A stretch of DNA of 45,476 bases from JBKPNZ01 sp046732895 (GCA_046732895.1 JBKPNZ010000056.1:1-45476), one strand, 5' to 3'. Shown: positions 15,433 to 23,243, counted from the first letter of the stretch. The notes: generated by a model from the letters alone, not told the origin. Made by a program: numbers and translations.

Positions 15433-16505
15433 GCGCGGGACTCGTCGACTGGGGGTTGGCCGAGCGCCTCGCCCGCACGGTGGCCGGAAGCGGTGAGGAG
15501 AGCGCTCCCGATCGTGAGGCGCTGAGCCGCACGTGCGCCGAGGCCACCGAGCGGGTCGTCGCCTACGCGCACCTGCGCCCACCGATCGCGCCGCCCGGGC
15601 CGGAGGCGATCGATCGCTCGGACTGGGCGCGGAACGCGCTAGCGATGATCCGCGAGCTGGCCGGGGAGCTCGACCAGCACGCCGCCGCGGCGATTCGCCT
15701 GCCGGGACCACTCGGCGGCGTGGCCAGAGGGCTGCTCGGCGCGGGCACCGCGGGCGAGGCGGGGACGATCGTCGGACTCGCCGCGCGCCGGGTCCTGGGT
15801 CAGTACGACGTCTCGCTTGTCGACGGCGCGCGTCCCGCGCGTCTGCTGTTCGTGTGGCCCAACCTGGTGGAGGCCGAGCGCCAGCTCGCCGCATCTCGCG
15901 AGCCGTTCCTGCACTGGATCGCCCTGCACGAGCTGACGCACGCCGTCCAGTTCGGCGCCGTCGCGTGGCTGCGCCCACACCTGGGCGGGCTTGTGAGCGA
16001 GCTGATCGCAGCCGGGACCGCGAGGCTCGACGGCGGCCGGGTCCGAGGCGCCGCCGGAAGCGCCCTGCGCTCGGACCCCCGGAGAATCGCCGGCGCCCTG
16101 CTCAGGGGCGAGCTGGTCCGCGTGCTCGCCGGGCCGGAGCAGCGCGCTCTGCTCGATCGTGCTCAGGCGACGATGGCGGTCCTCGAGGGCCACGCCGAGC
16201 ACGTCATGGACGGCGCCGCTGAGGGCCTGGGGCCGGAGTACGCCGAGCTGCGCAGGCGCATGGAGGCCCGGCGCGAGGGACGGTCGGGGCTGGAGGCGAT
16301 CGTCGGGCGCCTGCTCGGGATGGAGATGAAGCTGCGCCAGTACCGGCTGGGTAAGGCGTTCTGCGATGCGGTGGTGGCGGAGGTTGGGATCGAAGGGTTC
16401 AACCGGGTCTGGTCTGGGCCCGAGGCGCTGCCCGATCTCGAGGAGTTGGAGAAGCCACGAGCGTGGTTGGAACGCACTGAGGGGATGACCCCGGCGGCGG
16501 CGTAG
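15429..16505 (+). CDS. DUF2342 zinc-dependent hydrolase
   Basis: 358 residues from a GTG overlapping the preceding stop. A zincin HExxH is at 167-171 (ALHELTHAVQFGAVAWLRPH), and a second histidine-containing block, VLEGHAEHVMDG, about 85 residues later carries the likely third ligand. This matches the actinobacterial DUF2342 family, often annotated as a zinc-dependent metalloprotease or 'coenzyme F420 biosynthesis-associated' protein. Its substrate is not known. There is no signal peptide, so it is cytosolic. Confidence 0.88.
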   Translation: MSAGLVDWGLAERLARTVAGSGEESAPDREALSRTCAEATERVVAYAHLRPPIAPPGPEAIDRSDWARNALAMIRELAGELDQHAAAAIRLPGPLGGVARGLLGAGTAGEAGTIVGLAARRVLGQYDVSLVDGARPARLLFVWPNLVEAERQLAASREPFLHWIALHELTHAVQFGAVAWLRPHLGGLVSELIAAGTARLDGGRVRGAAGSALRSDPRRIAGALLRGELVRVLAGPEQRALLDRAQATMAVLEGHAEHVMDGAAEGLGPEYAELRRRMEARREGRSGLEAIVGRLLGMEMKLRQYRLGKAFCDAVVAEVGIEGFNRVWSGPEALPDLEELEKPRAWLERTEGMTPAAA

Positions 16506-16523
16506 GTCCGACTTTCTGCGTTT

Positions 16524-16542
16524 GTACACGCTATGCGTGTAC
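16524..16542. promoter_or_regulatory. Perfect 19-bp palindrome upstream of the basic coiled-coil gene
   Basis: GTACACGC-TAT-GCGTGTAC, 8-bp arms with a 3-base centre, 19 bases after the DUF2342 stop and 98 bases before the probable -10 box of the next gene. Shape and size suit a dimeric transcription factor; as RNA it would form a short hairpin and could also end the upstream message, though no T tract follows. Confidence 0.55.
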
Positions 16543-16639
16543 CAGCGGCGAAACTCGACGTTCCGGCGCCCGCACCCTCTCCCTCAGTGCCCGTGTAACC
16601 GCTCCGGCCGCCCGGAGTACAAACACCTGTTCGACTCTG

Positions 16640-16666
16640 TATACTCGAACATCCTTAGAAGTAAGG
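16640..16666 (+). promoter_or_regulatory. -10 box and 5' leader hairpin of the basic coiled-coil gene
   Basis: TATACT at 16640-16645 is the best -10 box in the 211-base spacer. GAGTA (16615-16619) and TACTC (16642-16646) form an inverted pair spanning the -35/-10 region. Just after the expected start of transcription, CCTTA-GAAG-TAAGG (16653-16666) gives a small perfect hairpin in the 5' leader. The gene start follows at 16717 with AGGA as Shine-Dalgarno sequence. Confidence 0.5.
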
Positions 16667-16716
16667 AAGTTAGAAGCAGAGGAAACCACCCATCCCGAGG
16701 GGGTTCAGGAAACCAA

Positions 16717-17235
16717 ATGGCAGCCAACGCCAAGACTCAGACCAAGGCCACCAGCGCTCGCACCACGGCCTCGACGACGACGCCGAAGAGCGACAGCGCG
16801 AAGGTGCGCGAGGGCATCACCAAGGCCCGCAACGGCGCCGTCTCGTACGTGCGTCAGACGAGCGAGCGTGCCGTCGATGTTCCCGTCGGCGTCGCCCTCA
16901 CCGCAGCCGACCGCGTCAACGAGCTGGTCGACCCGTGGACCGCGCCGACCACGCGTGAGAAGGAGCTCAAGAGCCTCCGGACCCGCGTCGAGCGCGAGCT
17001 CAACAGGTTCGAGCGCCGCGGCGGTACCGCCCGTCGCAAGGCGACCCAGCGCGTTCGTCAGACCCGCAACCGGGTCGAGCGCGAGGTCAAGCAGCGCCGG
17101 CGCAAGGTCGAGACGACCGTCCGCCAGAACCGCCGCAAGGCCGAGACGACGCTGAAGCAGAACCGCAAGCGCGCCGAGCAGAGCATCAAGAAGGCTCAGA
17201 GCACGGTGCAGGAGCGGGTCTCCACGCTGGTCTAG
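16717..17235 (+). CDS. Highly basic coiled-coil (HBHA/histone H1-like) protein
   Basis: 172 residues, very rich in Lys, Arg, Thr and Gln. Residues 1-30 are a disordered Thr/Ala/Lys tail. Residues 52-73 (VDVPVGVALTAADRVNELVD) resemble the helix that opens mycobacterial heparin-binding haemagglutinin. Residues 106-171 are six consecutive 11-residue units, for example RRKVETTVRQN and RRKAETTLKQN, a hendecad pattern that predicts a long, almost uninterrupted charged helix. No signal peptide or membrane segment. Possible roles are DNA compaction, surface adhesion or phasin-like granule coating; sequence alone does not decide. The ATG has AGGA six bases upstream; a strong hairpin terminator lies at 17328-17356. 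Confidence 0.8.
   Translation: MAANAKTQTKATSARTTASTTTPKSDSAKVREGITKARNGAVSYVRQTSERAVDVPVGVALTAADRVNELVDPWTAPTTREKELKSLRTRVERELNRFERRGGTARRKATQRVRQTRNRVEREVKQRRRKVETTVRQNRRKAETTLKQNRKRAEQSIKKAQSTVQERVSTLV
17032..17229 (+). repeat. Degenerate 33-bp tandem repeat (six 11-residue units)
   Basis: The last 66 codons before the final Val of the basic protein fall into six 33-base units. The protein pattern is basic-x-basic-Ala/Val-x-x-x-Val/Leu/Ile-basic-Gln/Lys-x; the two central units share 8 of 11 residues. Confidence 0.7.
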
Positions 17236-17250
17236 CGCTTACCCCAGGCC

Positions 17251-17271
17251 GGCTCGAGGTTGCGCCGAGCC
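17251..17271 (+). terminator. Weak hairpin after the basic coiled-coil gene
   Basis: GGCTCG (17251-17256) pairs with CGAGCC (17266-17271) around a 9-base loop, 16 bases after the stop. It is minor next to the strong hairpin further downstream. Confidence 0.35.
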
Positions 17272-17327
17272 TGGAGAAGCTGTCCGCATCACATACCTCG
17301 CGGGCAGAACAGCAACCTCTCCTCCCC

Positions 17328-17356
17328 GATCGGCGGGCCCTAGCGGCCCGTCGATC
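17328..17356 (+). terminator. Rho-independent terminator
   Basis: A 12-bp stem: GATCG, g, CGGGCC (17328-17339) against GGCCCG, t, CGATC (17345-17356), with a G-T wobble in the middle and a 5-base loop, followed by TCTTTGTT. It separates the basic coiled-coil gene from mrp. The rest of the 168-base spacer shows only the mrp -10 box. Confidence 0.75.
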
Positions 17357-17389
17357 TCTTTGTTGGCGTGGGTCGCGCGACAACGTCCC

Positions 17390-17395
17390 TAAACT
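17390..17395 (+). promoter_or_regulatory. mrp -10 box, leaderless
   Basis: TAAACT, eight bases before the mrp ATG, with no Shine-Dalgarno sequence. Confidence 0.55.
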
Positions 17396-17403
17396 GGACC
17401 GCG

Positions 17404-18561
17404 ATGGCAGTCCCCACCAAAGACCAGGTGAACGAGGCCCTCCGGGCCGTGATCGACCCCGAGCTGCGGCGTTCGATCGTGGATCTAGGGATGGTCCGCT
17501 CGATCGAGATCGCGCCGGACGGCCGCATCGACGTGATGGTCTCGCTGACGACTCCCGGCTGCCCGATCCGCTCGCACTTCCAGGAGGCGGTCGCGCGGCA
17601 GGTGTCCGAGCTCGACGGAGTCACGGGCGTGGGCGTGACCTTCGACGTCCTCTCCGACGACGAGAAGCGCGGCCTCCAGCAGGCCCTGGGTCGCCCCAGC
17701 GGGCTACCCGAGGGCGCCCTGGCGCAGGTCAAGAACATCGTCTGCGTCGCCTCCGGCAAGGGCGGGGTAGGCAAGTCGACGCTCACCGCCAACCTCGCCG
17801 CCGCGCTCGCCGCCGAGGGCAACGGCGCCGGCGCTCTCGACTGCGACGTCTACGGCTACTCGATCCCGCGCATGCTCGGCGTCGAGGGCAAGCCCGAGGT
17901 GAACGCGCAGCGCAAGATCGTCCCCCTCGACGGGCCCGCCGGGATCAAGGTGATGTCGATCGGCTTCTTCCTCGAGCAGAACGCCGCGGTCGTCTGGCGC
18001 GGGCCGATGCTCCACAAGGCGATCCAGCAGTTCCTCGAGGACGTCGACTGGGGCGAGCTCGACTACCTGCTGCTCGATCTCCCGCCCGGCACCGGCGACG
18101 TCTCGATGACCCTCGCTCAGCTCCTGCCCCAGGCCAAGGTCCTGCTGGTCACGACCCCGCAGCCCGCCGCCCAGACCGTCGCGCGGCGCGCGGCCGAGAT
18201 GGCGGGCAAGGTCGACCTCGAGCTGCTCGGCGTGATCGAGAACATGTCCGGGTTCACGACGCCGAGCGGTGAGCGCTTCACGATCTTCGGCGAGGGCGGC
18301 GGCCAGCTGCTCGCCGACGAGCTCGACGTACCGCTGCTGGGCAAGATCCCGCTCTCCGAGGAGCTGCGCGAGCACGCCGACGCAGGCGTCCCGCTCGTGC
18401 TCGAGGAGCCCGACTCGCCCGCCACTCAGGCCATCCGCCAGACGGCCCGTGGCATCGTCGCCGCAACGCCACAGGAGCTGCCGGTCATGCAGACCGAGGC
18501 ACCGGCGTTCGCAGCCGCGGCTCCCGTGAGCGGGACCGAGCTGCCCGTCGTCCAGGGCTAG
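17404..18561 (+). CDS. mrp: Mrp/NBP35-family P-loop ATPase (Fe-S carrier type)
   Basis: 385 residues. An N-terminal MIP18/DUF59 domain (about 5-85, with the conserved Cys in TTPGCPIRSHF) is followed by a MinD/Mrp ATPase domain with deviant Walker A GKGGVGKST (about 118-126) and the Mrp blocks PRMLGVEG and LDLPPGTGDVSMTLAQLLP. Mrp/ApbC proteins bind and pass iron-sulphur clusters to apo-enzymes. The CPxC that bridges the cluster in proteobacterial and eukaryotic members, expected after IENMS, is absent: the segment reads IENMSGFTTPSGERFTIFG. As I recall, other actinobacterial Mrp proteins also lack it, so cluster binding may differ. The last 40 residues are an Ala/Pro/Glu-rich tail. ATG eight bases after TAAACT. 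Confidence 0.93.
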   Translation: MAVPTKDQVNEALRAVIDPELRRSIVDLGMVRSIEIAPDGRIDVMVSLTTPGCPIRSHFQEAVARQVSELDGVTGVGVTFDVLSDDEKRGLQQALGRPSGLPEGALAQVKNIVCVASGKGGVGKSTLTANLAAALAAEGNGAGALDCDVYGYSIPRMLGVEGKPEVNAQRKIVPLDGPAGIKVMSIGFFLEQNAAVVWRGPMLHKAIQQFLEDVDWGELDYLLLDLPPGTGDVSMTLAQLLPQAKVLLVTTPQPAAQTVARRAAEMAGKVDLELLGVIENMSGFTTPSGERFTIFGEGGGQLLADELDVPLLGKIPLSEELREHADAGVPLVLEEPDSPATQAIRQTARGIVAATPQELPVMQTEAPAFAAAAPVSGTELPVVQG

Positions 18562-18562
18562 C

Positions 18563-19702
18563 GTGGGCGGGCTCGCCGCGCAGCGCCGCTCTCGCCATGC
18601 GCTCGTCGCGCTCCTGGCCGCCCTGATGGCGGCCATGGTGGTCGTCGCCGCCGCCGGCGCCTTCGGCACCTTCAAACCGCACGTGGACTACCCGACCGGT
18701 GACTTCCCGGACGGCGTCGCGATCGCCGACTTCAACCGTAACGGCAGGAGGGATCTCGCCGTGGCGAACCTCGACGACACGAGCGTCTCGATCCTGCGCG
18801 GCAAGCGCCACGGCAAGTTCAAGCCAAAGGTCGACTTTCCGGTCAGCAACGACGCGGCCGCGCTCGCGGTCGGCGACTTCAATCGCGACGGGAGGAAGGA
18901 TCTCGCCGTCTCGGACATGGACGCGAGCGGCGAGGTCTCCATCCTGCTCGGCAAGGGTGACGCCACGTTCAAGCCGAGCGTCGAGTTCCCGGTGGGCGCC
19001 TTCCCACGCGGCATCGCCGTCGGCGACCTCAACCGCGACGGCAGGCAGGATCTGGTCGTCGCGAACTCCGATGACGACGACATCTCGGTCCTCATCGGCA
19101 AGGGGAAGGGCGGCTTCAAGTCGGCGGTCGACTACCCGGCGAACAACCTGCCGTTCGCGCTCACGATCCGTGACTTCGATCGCGACGGCAAGCCGGACGT
19201 CGCCGTCACCGGCGGCGGCCTCGAGCAGTCCTACGCGTCGATCTTTCGCGGGAAGGGCGACGGCACTCTGAAGCCCAAGGTCGACTACCCGGTTGGGGTG
19301 CAGTCGCGGGGCATCGTCGCGGACGACTTCAATCGCAACGGGAAGCTTGATCTGGCGGTGACGAATGGCACCGACGACAACGTTTCCGTCCTTCTCGGCA
19401 AGGGCGACGCCACCTTCAAGCCCCAGGACACCTACCCGGTGGGCGGGTTCCCGATCGGACTGACCAGCGGGGACTTCAACCGCGACGGCAAGCCAGACCT
19501 CGCGGTGACGAGCGACGACGACCCGACCCTCTCCACGCTCCGCGGCAGGGGCGACGGCACCTTCAAGCCCGCCAAGGACGTCACGGTCGGGGTACGCACG
19601 CGGGCAGTCGCCGCAGGCAGGCTCAACGGCGACCGGGGGGTCGACCTGGTCACCGCCAATCCCACGGCCGCCACCGCCTCGGTCCTGCTGAACAAGCCGT
19701 AG
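18563..19702 (+). CDS. Secreted FG-GAP/VCBS seven-bladed propeller
   Basis: 379 residues beginning at a GTG two bases after the mrp stop. Arg-rich start, hydrophobic segment about 13-33 (ALVALLAALMAAMVVVAAAG), then seven repeats of 47-48 residues. Each has a calcium-loop DFNRDGRKDLAV-like element and a strand VSILLGKGDATFKPxVxFPV. The last repeat is degenerate (RLNGDRGVDLVTANP). Seven FG-GAP repeats make an integrin-alpha-like beta-propeller, exported and calcium-stabilised, probably for surface adhesion or as a scaffold. No enzymatic domain. Position suggests read-through transcription from mrp, although the functions look unrelated. Confidence 0.88.
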   Translation: MGGLAAQRRSRHALVALLAALMAAMVVVAAAGAFGTFKPHVDYPTGDFPDGVAIADFNRNGRRDLAVANLDDTSVSILRGKRHGKFKPKVDFPVSNDAAALAVGDFNRDGRKDLAVSDMDASGEVSILLGKGDATFKPSVEFPVGAFPRGIAVGDLNRDGRQDLVVANSDDDDISVLIGKGKGGFKSAVDYPANNLPFALTIRDFDRDGKPDVAVTGGGLEQSYASIFRGKGDGTLKPKVDYPVGVQSRGIVADDFNRNGKLDLAVTNGTDDNVSVLLGKGDATFKPQDTYPVGGFPIGLTSGDFNRDGKPDLAVTSDDDPTLSTLRGRGDGTFKPAKDVTVGVRTRAVAAGRLNGDRGVDLVTANPTAATASVLLNKP

Positions 19703-19730
19703 CGCCGGGCCTCCGCCCAGGCGCGGTCTG

Positions 19731-19994
19731 CTACTTACCGGCGTAGTAGCCGGAGTTGATCTCGATGTACTTGGTCCACTCGTCGGGCAGTTGGTCCTCG
19801 GCGAAGCAGGCGTCGACCGGGCAGGCCTCGACGCAGGCGTCGCAGTCGATGCACTCGTCGGGATCGATGTAGAGCTGTTCGACGTTGTCGTAGTCGGGCT
19901 CGTCAGGCGTCGGGTGGATGCAGTCGACGGGACAGACCTCTACACAAGAGTTGTCCTTCTGGCCGATGCAGGGTTCTGCGATCACGTAGGCCAA
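19731..19994 (-). CDS. 7Fe/8Fe bacterial-type ferredoxin
   Basis: 87 residues from a TTG at 19994, chosen because the product then begins MAYVIAEPCIG as actinobacterial ferredoxins do. Eight cluster cysteines: 9, 17, 21 and 25 (CIGQKDNSCVEVCPVDC) and 48, 51, 54 and 58 (CIDCDACVEACP), plus Cys63. The widened first motif (seven residues between Cys9 and Cys17) indicates a [3Fe-4S] plus [4Fe-4S] ferredoxin of the FdxA type. It is a soluble low-potential electron carrier for P450s, oxidoreductases or Fe-S enzymes. It is convergent with the FG-GAP gene. Confidence 0.93.
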   Translation of the reverse strand: MAYVIAEPCIGQKDNSCVEVCPVDCIHPTPDEPDYDNVEQLYIDPDECIDCDACVEACPVDACFAEDQLPDEWTKYIEINSGYYAGK

Positions 19995-20159
19995 GACTCG
20001 GCTCGCTTTCCTCTCGGTTGCTGTCGGTCCAGGTTGCCTCGCCGGGGGACCCGGCCGAGCGGGCGGCACATTCTAGGCGAGTGGGACGCGACGGCTTCCG
20101 TTCATGGAAGTGACGATTCGCGCAAGTCCACGCCGTTCGCGCTCCCATGCAACCGCGGC

Positions 20160-20165
20160 TAGAGT
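20160..20165 (+). promoter_or_regulatory. -10 box of the SDR gene, leaderless
   Basis: TAGAGT, seven bases before the GTG start at 20173, with no Shine-Dalgarno sequence. Confidence 0.5.
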
Positions 20166-20172
20166 CCTGGCG

Positions 20173-21063
20173 GTGATCCTCCTCACCGGCGCATCGGGGA
20201 CGATCGGCCAGGCCCTCCTGCCCTTGCTCCTCGAGCGGGGTGAGGAGGTCCGGGTGCTCGTGCGCGATCCGCGCCGCCTCGGCAGGCACCGGGTGGAGGT
20301 GAGGCTCGCGCTGGGCGACCTGGCCGACTTCGGGGACCGCCATCTGCAGCGGCAGGCGCTGCGAGGCGTCGATGTCGTCATCCACCTCGCTGCGGCCATC
20401 CGCGACCAGCCCCGAGCGCGAGTCGAGGAGCTGAACGGCCTCGCCACGGCGCGCCTGCTTCGGGCGGCAGAGGCCGCCGGCGCCGAGCGCTTCCTCTTCT
20501 TCTCCGCGCTCGAGGCGAGCGAGTTCCAGCGCACCCGCTTCTTCCGTGCGAAGGCCCTGGCCGAAGCGGCAGTGCTGGGCTCGCCGCTCGCGACGAACGT
20601 GTTCGCGCCGTCGATCGTCTACGACCGAGACGACCCGTGGGTGACCATCATGCGCCGGCTCGCGCTGCTGCCAGTGCTCCCGATCTCGGGCCGCGGCCAG
20701 GCGCGCTTCCAGCCGATCTGGGCGGGCGACGTGGCCCGCTGCGTCGTGGCGGCCCTCGACTCGCCGGAGAAGTCTCCAGCCCGCGTCGAGCTCGCCGGCC
20801 CGCAAACGCTCACCTACGACCAGATGGCGCAGACGATCGCGCGCGCGGCCGGCCACGATCGCCCCCTGGTCCACGTGCCGCTCGGCCTTGTCCGGCAGGG
20901 TCTCATCTGGCTGCGGCGCATCTTCGGCGACGCCGCGTTCGCCACCTGGGAGGAGGCGGAGCTGATGGAGGTCTCGATGACGACCTCGCGCGGAACCGCA
21001 GACGTCGAGGCGCTCGGAGTCGAGCCGGAGGAGATGGCCCAGGTCCTGGCCTTGGCCGAATAG
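20173..21063 (+). CDS. NAD(P)-binding atypical SDR (NDUFA9-like)
   Basis: 296 residues from GTG. The Rossmann dinucleotide motif is at the very N terminus (MILLTGASGTIGQALLPLLL), followed by VRVLVRDPRRL, a hydrophobic VIHLAAAIRDQ strand and RFLFFSALEAS. The pattern matches the atypical short-chain dehydrogenase group near NDUFA9 and NmrA, in which the YxxxK catalytic pair is missing: no such pair is evident where expected. It probably binds NAD(P) as a structural or sensor protein, for instance with respiratory or quinone enzymes. The substrate is unknown. It ends before a strong hairpin shared with groEL. Confidence 0.85.
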   Translation: MILLTGASGTIGQALLPLLLERGEEVRVLVRDPRRLGRHRVEVRLALGDLADFGDRHLQRQALRGVDVVIHLAAAIRDQPRARVEELNGLATARLLRAAEAAGAERFLFFSALEASEFQRTRFFRAKALAEAAVLGSPLATNVFAPSIVYDRDDPWVTIMRRLALLPVLPISGRGQARFQPIWAGDVARCVVAALDSPEKSPARVELAGPQTLTYDQMAQTIARAAGHDRPLVHVPLGLVRQGLIWLRRIFGDAAFATWEEAELMEVSMTTSRGTADVEALGVEPEEMAQVLALAE

Positions 21064-21067
21064 GTGC

Positions 21068-21111
21068 CTTCGACGAAAAGGGCCCGGCAAGCTTGCCGGG
21101 CCCTCTCGAAG
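21068..21111. terminator. Bidirectional terminator with 24-bp perfect palindrome
   Basis: A gap-free palindrome (21080-21103; half-site GGGCCCGGCAAG) is flanked by outer arms CTTCGA (21068-21073) and TCGAAG (21106-21111). It lies between the convergent SDR gene and groEL and would fold on either strand. There is no long T tract, as is common in actinobacteria. Confidence 0.75.
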
Positions 21112-21113
21112 TC

Positions 21114-21129
21114 GCCTCCTCGCGGAGGC
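21114..21129 (-). terminator. Second hairpin downstream of groEL
   Basis: GCCTCC-TCGC-GGAGGC, a 6-bp stem with a 4-base loop, 21 bases after the groEL stop; together with the adjacent palindrome it makes a double 3' structure for the groESL message. Confidence 0.55.
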
Positions 21130-21150
21130 ACTCGCCTGTTACGGCGTTTC

Positions 21151-22776
21151 TTACATCATCCCGCCCATATCGGGCATACCGGCCGGGGCCGCCGACTCCT
21201 TCTCGGGCGGCTCGGCGACGATCGCCTCCGTGGTCAGGATGTTCTTGGCGATCGAGGCCGCGTTCTGCAGCGCCGAACGCGTGACCATGGTCGGGTCGAT
21301 GACGCCGGCCTTGATCAGGTCGCCGTAGTCGCCGGTTTCGGCGTCGAGACCCTCACCGGGCTTCAGGCCGCGGATCTTCTCGACCACGACCGAACCCTCG
21401 AGTCCCGAGTTCTCGGCGATCTGGCGGATCGGCTCCTCGAGCGAGCGGCGGATGATCTCCGCGCCCGTCGCCTCGTCGGCCTCCAGCGACGCGGAGTCGA
21501 TCGCATCCTGCGCGTTCAGAAGCGCCACGCCGCCGCCCGGCACGATGCCCTCCTCGAGGGCCGCGCGGGTGGCCTGCAGCGCGTCCTCGACGCGGTGCTT
21601 CTTCTCCTTCATCTCCGTCTCCGTGGCAGCGCCGACCTTCACGACGGCAACGCCTCCGGCGAGCTTCGCCAGGCGCTCCTGGAGCTTCTCCCGGTCGAAG
21701 TCGGAGTCGGTGTTCTCGATCTCCTGACGGATCTGGTTGATCCGGCCCTCGATCGCCGACTTCTCGCCGCCGCCGTCGATGATCGTCGTAGTGTCCTTGG
21801 AGACGACGACGCGGCGGGCCTTGCCGAGCTGCGAGAGCTGCGTGTTCTCGAGCTTCAGGCCCATCTCCTCGGTGATCACCTCGCCACCGGTGAGGACCGC
21901 GATGTCCTCGAGCATGCGCTTGCGCCGGTCACCGAAGCCCGGGGCCTTCACGGCAACGCCGGTGAAGGTGCCTCGCAGCTTGTTGACGACGAGCGTCGCG
22001 AGCGACTCGCCCTCGACGTCCTCGGCGACGATGACGAGCGGACGCCCGCCCTGCATCACCTGCTCGAGCACGGGCAGGACGTCCCTGACCGAGCCGATCT
22101 TCTGGTTGGCGATCAGGACGTAGGGCTCCTCGAGCACCGCCTCCATGCGGTCCTGGTCCGTGATCATGTACGGCGAGATGTAGCCCTTGTCGAACTGCAT
22201 CCCCTCCGTGAACTCGAGCTCCATGCCGAAGGTCTGGCCTTCCTCGACGTTCACGACGCCGTCCTTGCCGACCTTCTCGATCGCGTCGGCGATCACGTTC
22301 CCGATCTCCTCGTCGGCAGCCGAGATGGCGGCCACGCGGGCGATCTGCTCCTTGCCCTCGATCTCTGCGGACTGCTTGTCCCGCAGGTTCTCGACGACCT
22401 GCTCGACGGCCGTCTCGATGCCGCGGCGCAGCGCCAGCGGATTCGCGCCGGCGGCCACGTTCTTGAGGCCGTGGCGGACGATCGTCTGCGCCAGCAGCGT
22501 CGCGGTCGTGGTGCCGTCACCGGCGACGTCGTTCGTCGCCGTGGCCACCTCGCGCACGAGCTGGGCGCCCTGGTTCTCGAAGACGTCCTCGAGCTCGATC
22601 TCGCGAGCGATGGTGACGCCGTCGTTGGTGATGGTCGGCGCGCCGAACTTCTTGTCGAGCACGACGTACCGGCCCTTCGGGCCAAGGGTCACCTTGACCG
22701 CGTTGGCGACGCCATCGACGCCGGCCTGCAATGCGGCCCGCGCCTCCGCGTCGTACTTGAGCTCCTTGTGAGCCAT
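21151..22776 (-). CDS. groL: Chaperonin GroEL (60 kDa)
   Basis: 541 residues, full length. Hallmarks in order: KVTLGPKGRYVVLDKKFG, the nucleotide loop GDGTTTATLLAQ, ANPLALRRGIE, the equatorial VPGGGVALL and the C-terminal flexible Gly-Met tail GMPDMGGMM. It forms the double-ring ATP-driven folding cage capped by GroES. The ATG has GGAG ten bases upstream and lies 33 bases after the groES stop. The Gly-Met tail, rather than a His-rich tail, marks it as the housekeeping type of actinobacterial GroEL. Confidence 0.98.
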   Translation of the reverse strand: MAHKELKYDAEARAALQAGVDGVANAVKVTLGPKGRYVVLDKKFGAPTITNDGVTIAREIELEDVFENQGAQLVREVATATNDVAGDGTTTATLLAQTIVRHGLKNVAAGANPLALRRGIETAVEQVVENLRDKQSAEIEGKEQIARVAAISAADEEIGNVIADAIEKVGKDGVVNVEEGQTFGMELEFTEGMQFDKGYISPYMITDQDRMEAVLEEPYVLIANQKIGSVRDVLPVLEQVMQGGRPLVIVAEDVEGESLATLVVNKLRGTFTGVAVKAPGFGDRRKRMLEDIAVLTGGEVITEEMGLKLENTQLSQLGKARRVVVSKDTTTIIDGGGEKSAIEGRINQIRQEIENTDSDFDREKLQERLAKLAGGVAVVKVGAATETEMKEKKHRVEDALQATRAALEEGIVPGGGVALLNAQDAIDSASLEADEATGAEIIRRSLEEPIRQIAENSGLEGSVVVEKIRGLKPGEGLDAETGDYGDLIKAGVIDPTMVTRSALQNAASIAKNILTTEAIVAEPPEKESAAPAGMPDMGGMM

Positions 22777-22809
22777 ATTTCTTCTTCTCCTTTAGACAGT
22801 CGCGGGTCG

Positions 22810-23100
22810 CTAAACGACCTTTGCGAGGACGTCTGACTCGCGTAGAACCAGCACGTCATCGCCGTCGATCTTGATCTCGGTCCCGCCGTACTTCGAGTAC
22901 AGGACCTCGTCGCCCTCGGCGACGTCGAGTGGGATGCGCTTCTCGCCATCCTCGTCCCAAGAGCCGTCACCGACGGCCAGGACCTTGCCCTTCTGAGGCT
23001 TCTCCTTGGCGGTGTCGGGAAGGACGATGCCGCTTGCGGTCGTCTCCTCCTCCTCGATCGCCTTGACGATCAGCCTGTCGCCAAGCGGCTTCAGGTTCAT
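22810..23100 (-). CDS. groES: Co-chaperonin GroES
   Basis: 96 residues from the ATG at 23100, which has a strong GGAGGT seven bases upstream. Typical start LKPLGDRLIVKAIEEEETTA, mobile loop TASGIVLPDTAKEKPQKGKV that docks on GroEL, and conserved end VLYSKYGGTEIKIDG. It is the first gene of the groESL operon, with a CIRCE operator about 70 bases upstream. Confidence 0.98.
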   Translation of the reverse strand: MNLKPLGDRLIVKAIEEEETTASGIVLPDTAKEKPQKGKVLAVGDGSWDEDGEKRIPLDVAEGDEVLYSKYGGTEIKIDGDDVLVLRESDVLAKVV

Positions 23101-23171
23101 GCGTTTTACCTCCGTAGTGTCTTGTGCGTGGAAGTCCTTGTCCGGCCCACTGCGAGGGGCCGGAGTCCCGC

Positions 23172-23198
23172 TTGGCACTCTATAGGTGAGAGTGCCAG
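23172..23198. promoter_or_regulatory. CIRCE operator (HrcA site) of groESL
   Basis: TTGGCACTC-N9-GAGTGCCAG, pairing in eight of nine positions and matching the CIRCE consensus TTAGCACTC-N9-GAGTGCTAA at 15 of 18. The spacer contains TATAGA on the minus strand, a fitting -10 box, so HrcA bound here would block the groES promoter and be released on heat shock. No hrcA gene is in the window. Confidence 0.9.
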
Positions 23199-23243
23199 CG
23201 CGTGTTGCTGGAGTGTAGCGAGCGCGGGCAGGCTGTCAAGGCG

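Noticed and set aside
14656..15978. A 440-codon minus-strand open frame
   Set aside because: Opposite the IMPase-family and DUF2342 genes, both with catalytic motifs on the plus strand.
17032..17229. Tandem 33-bp repeats as a possible CRISPR or minisatellite
   Set aside because: The units are degenerate at DNA level, contiguous without spacers, and conserve a protein hendecad; they are coding.
21064..22836. A 590-codon plus-strand open frame
   Set aside because: Antisense shadow of groEL; composition is Leu/Asp/Arg/His-rich with no recognisable fold.
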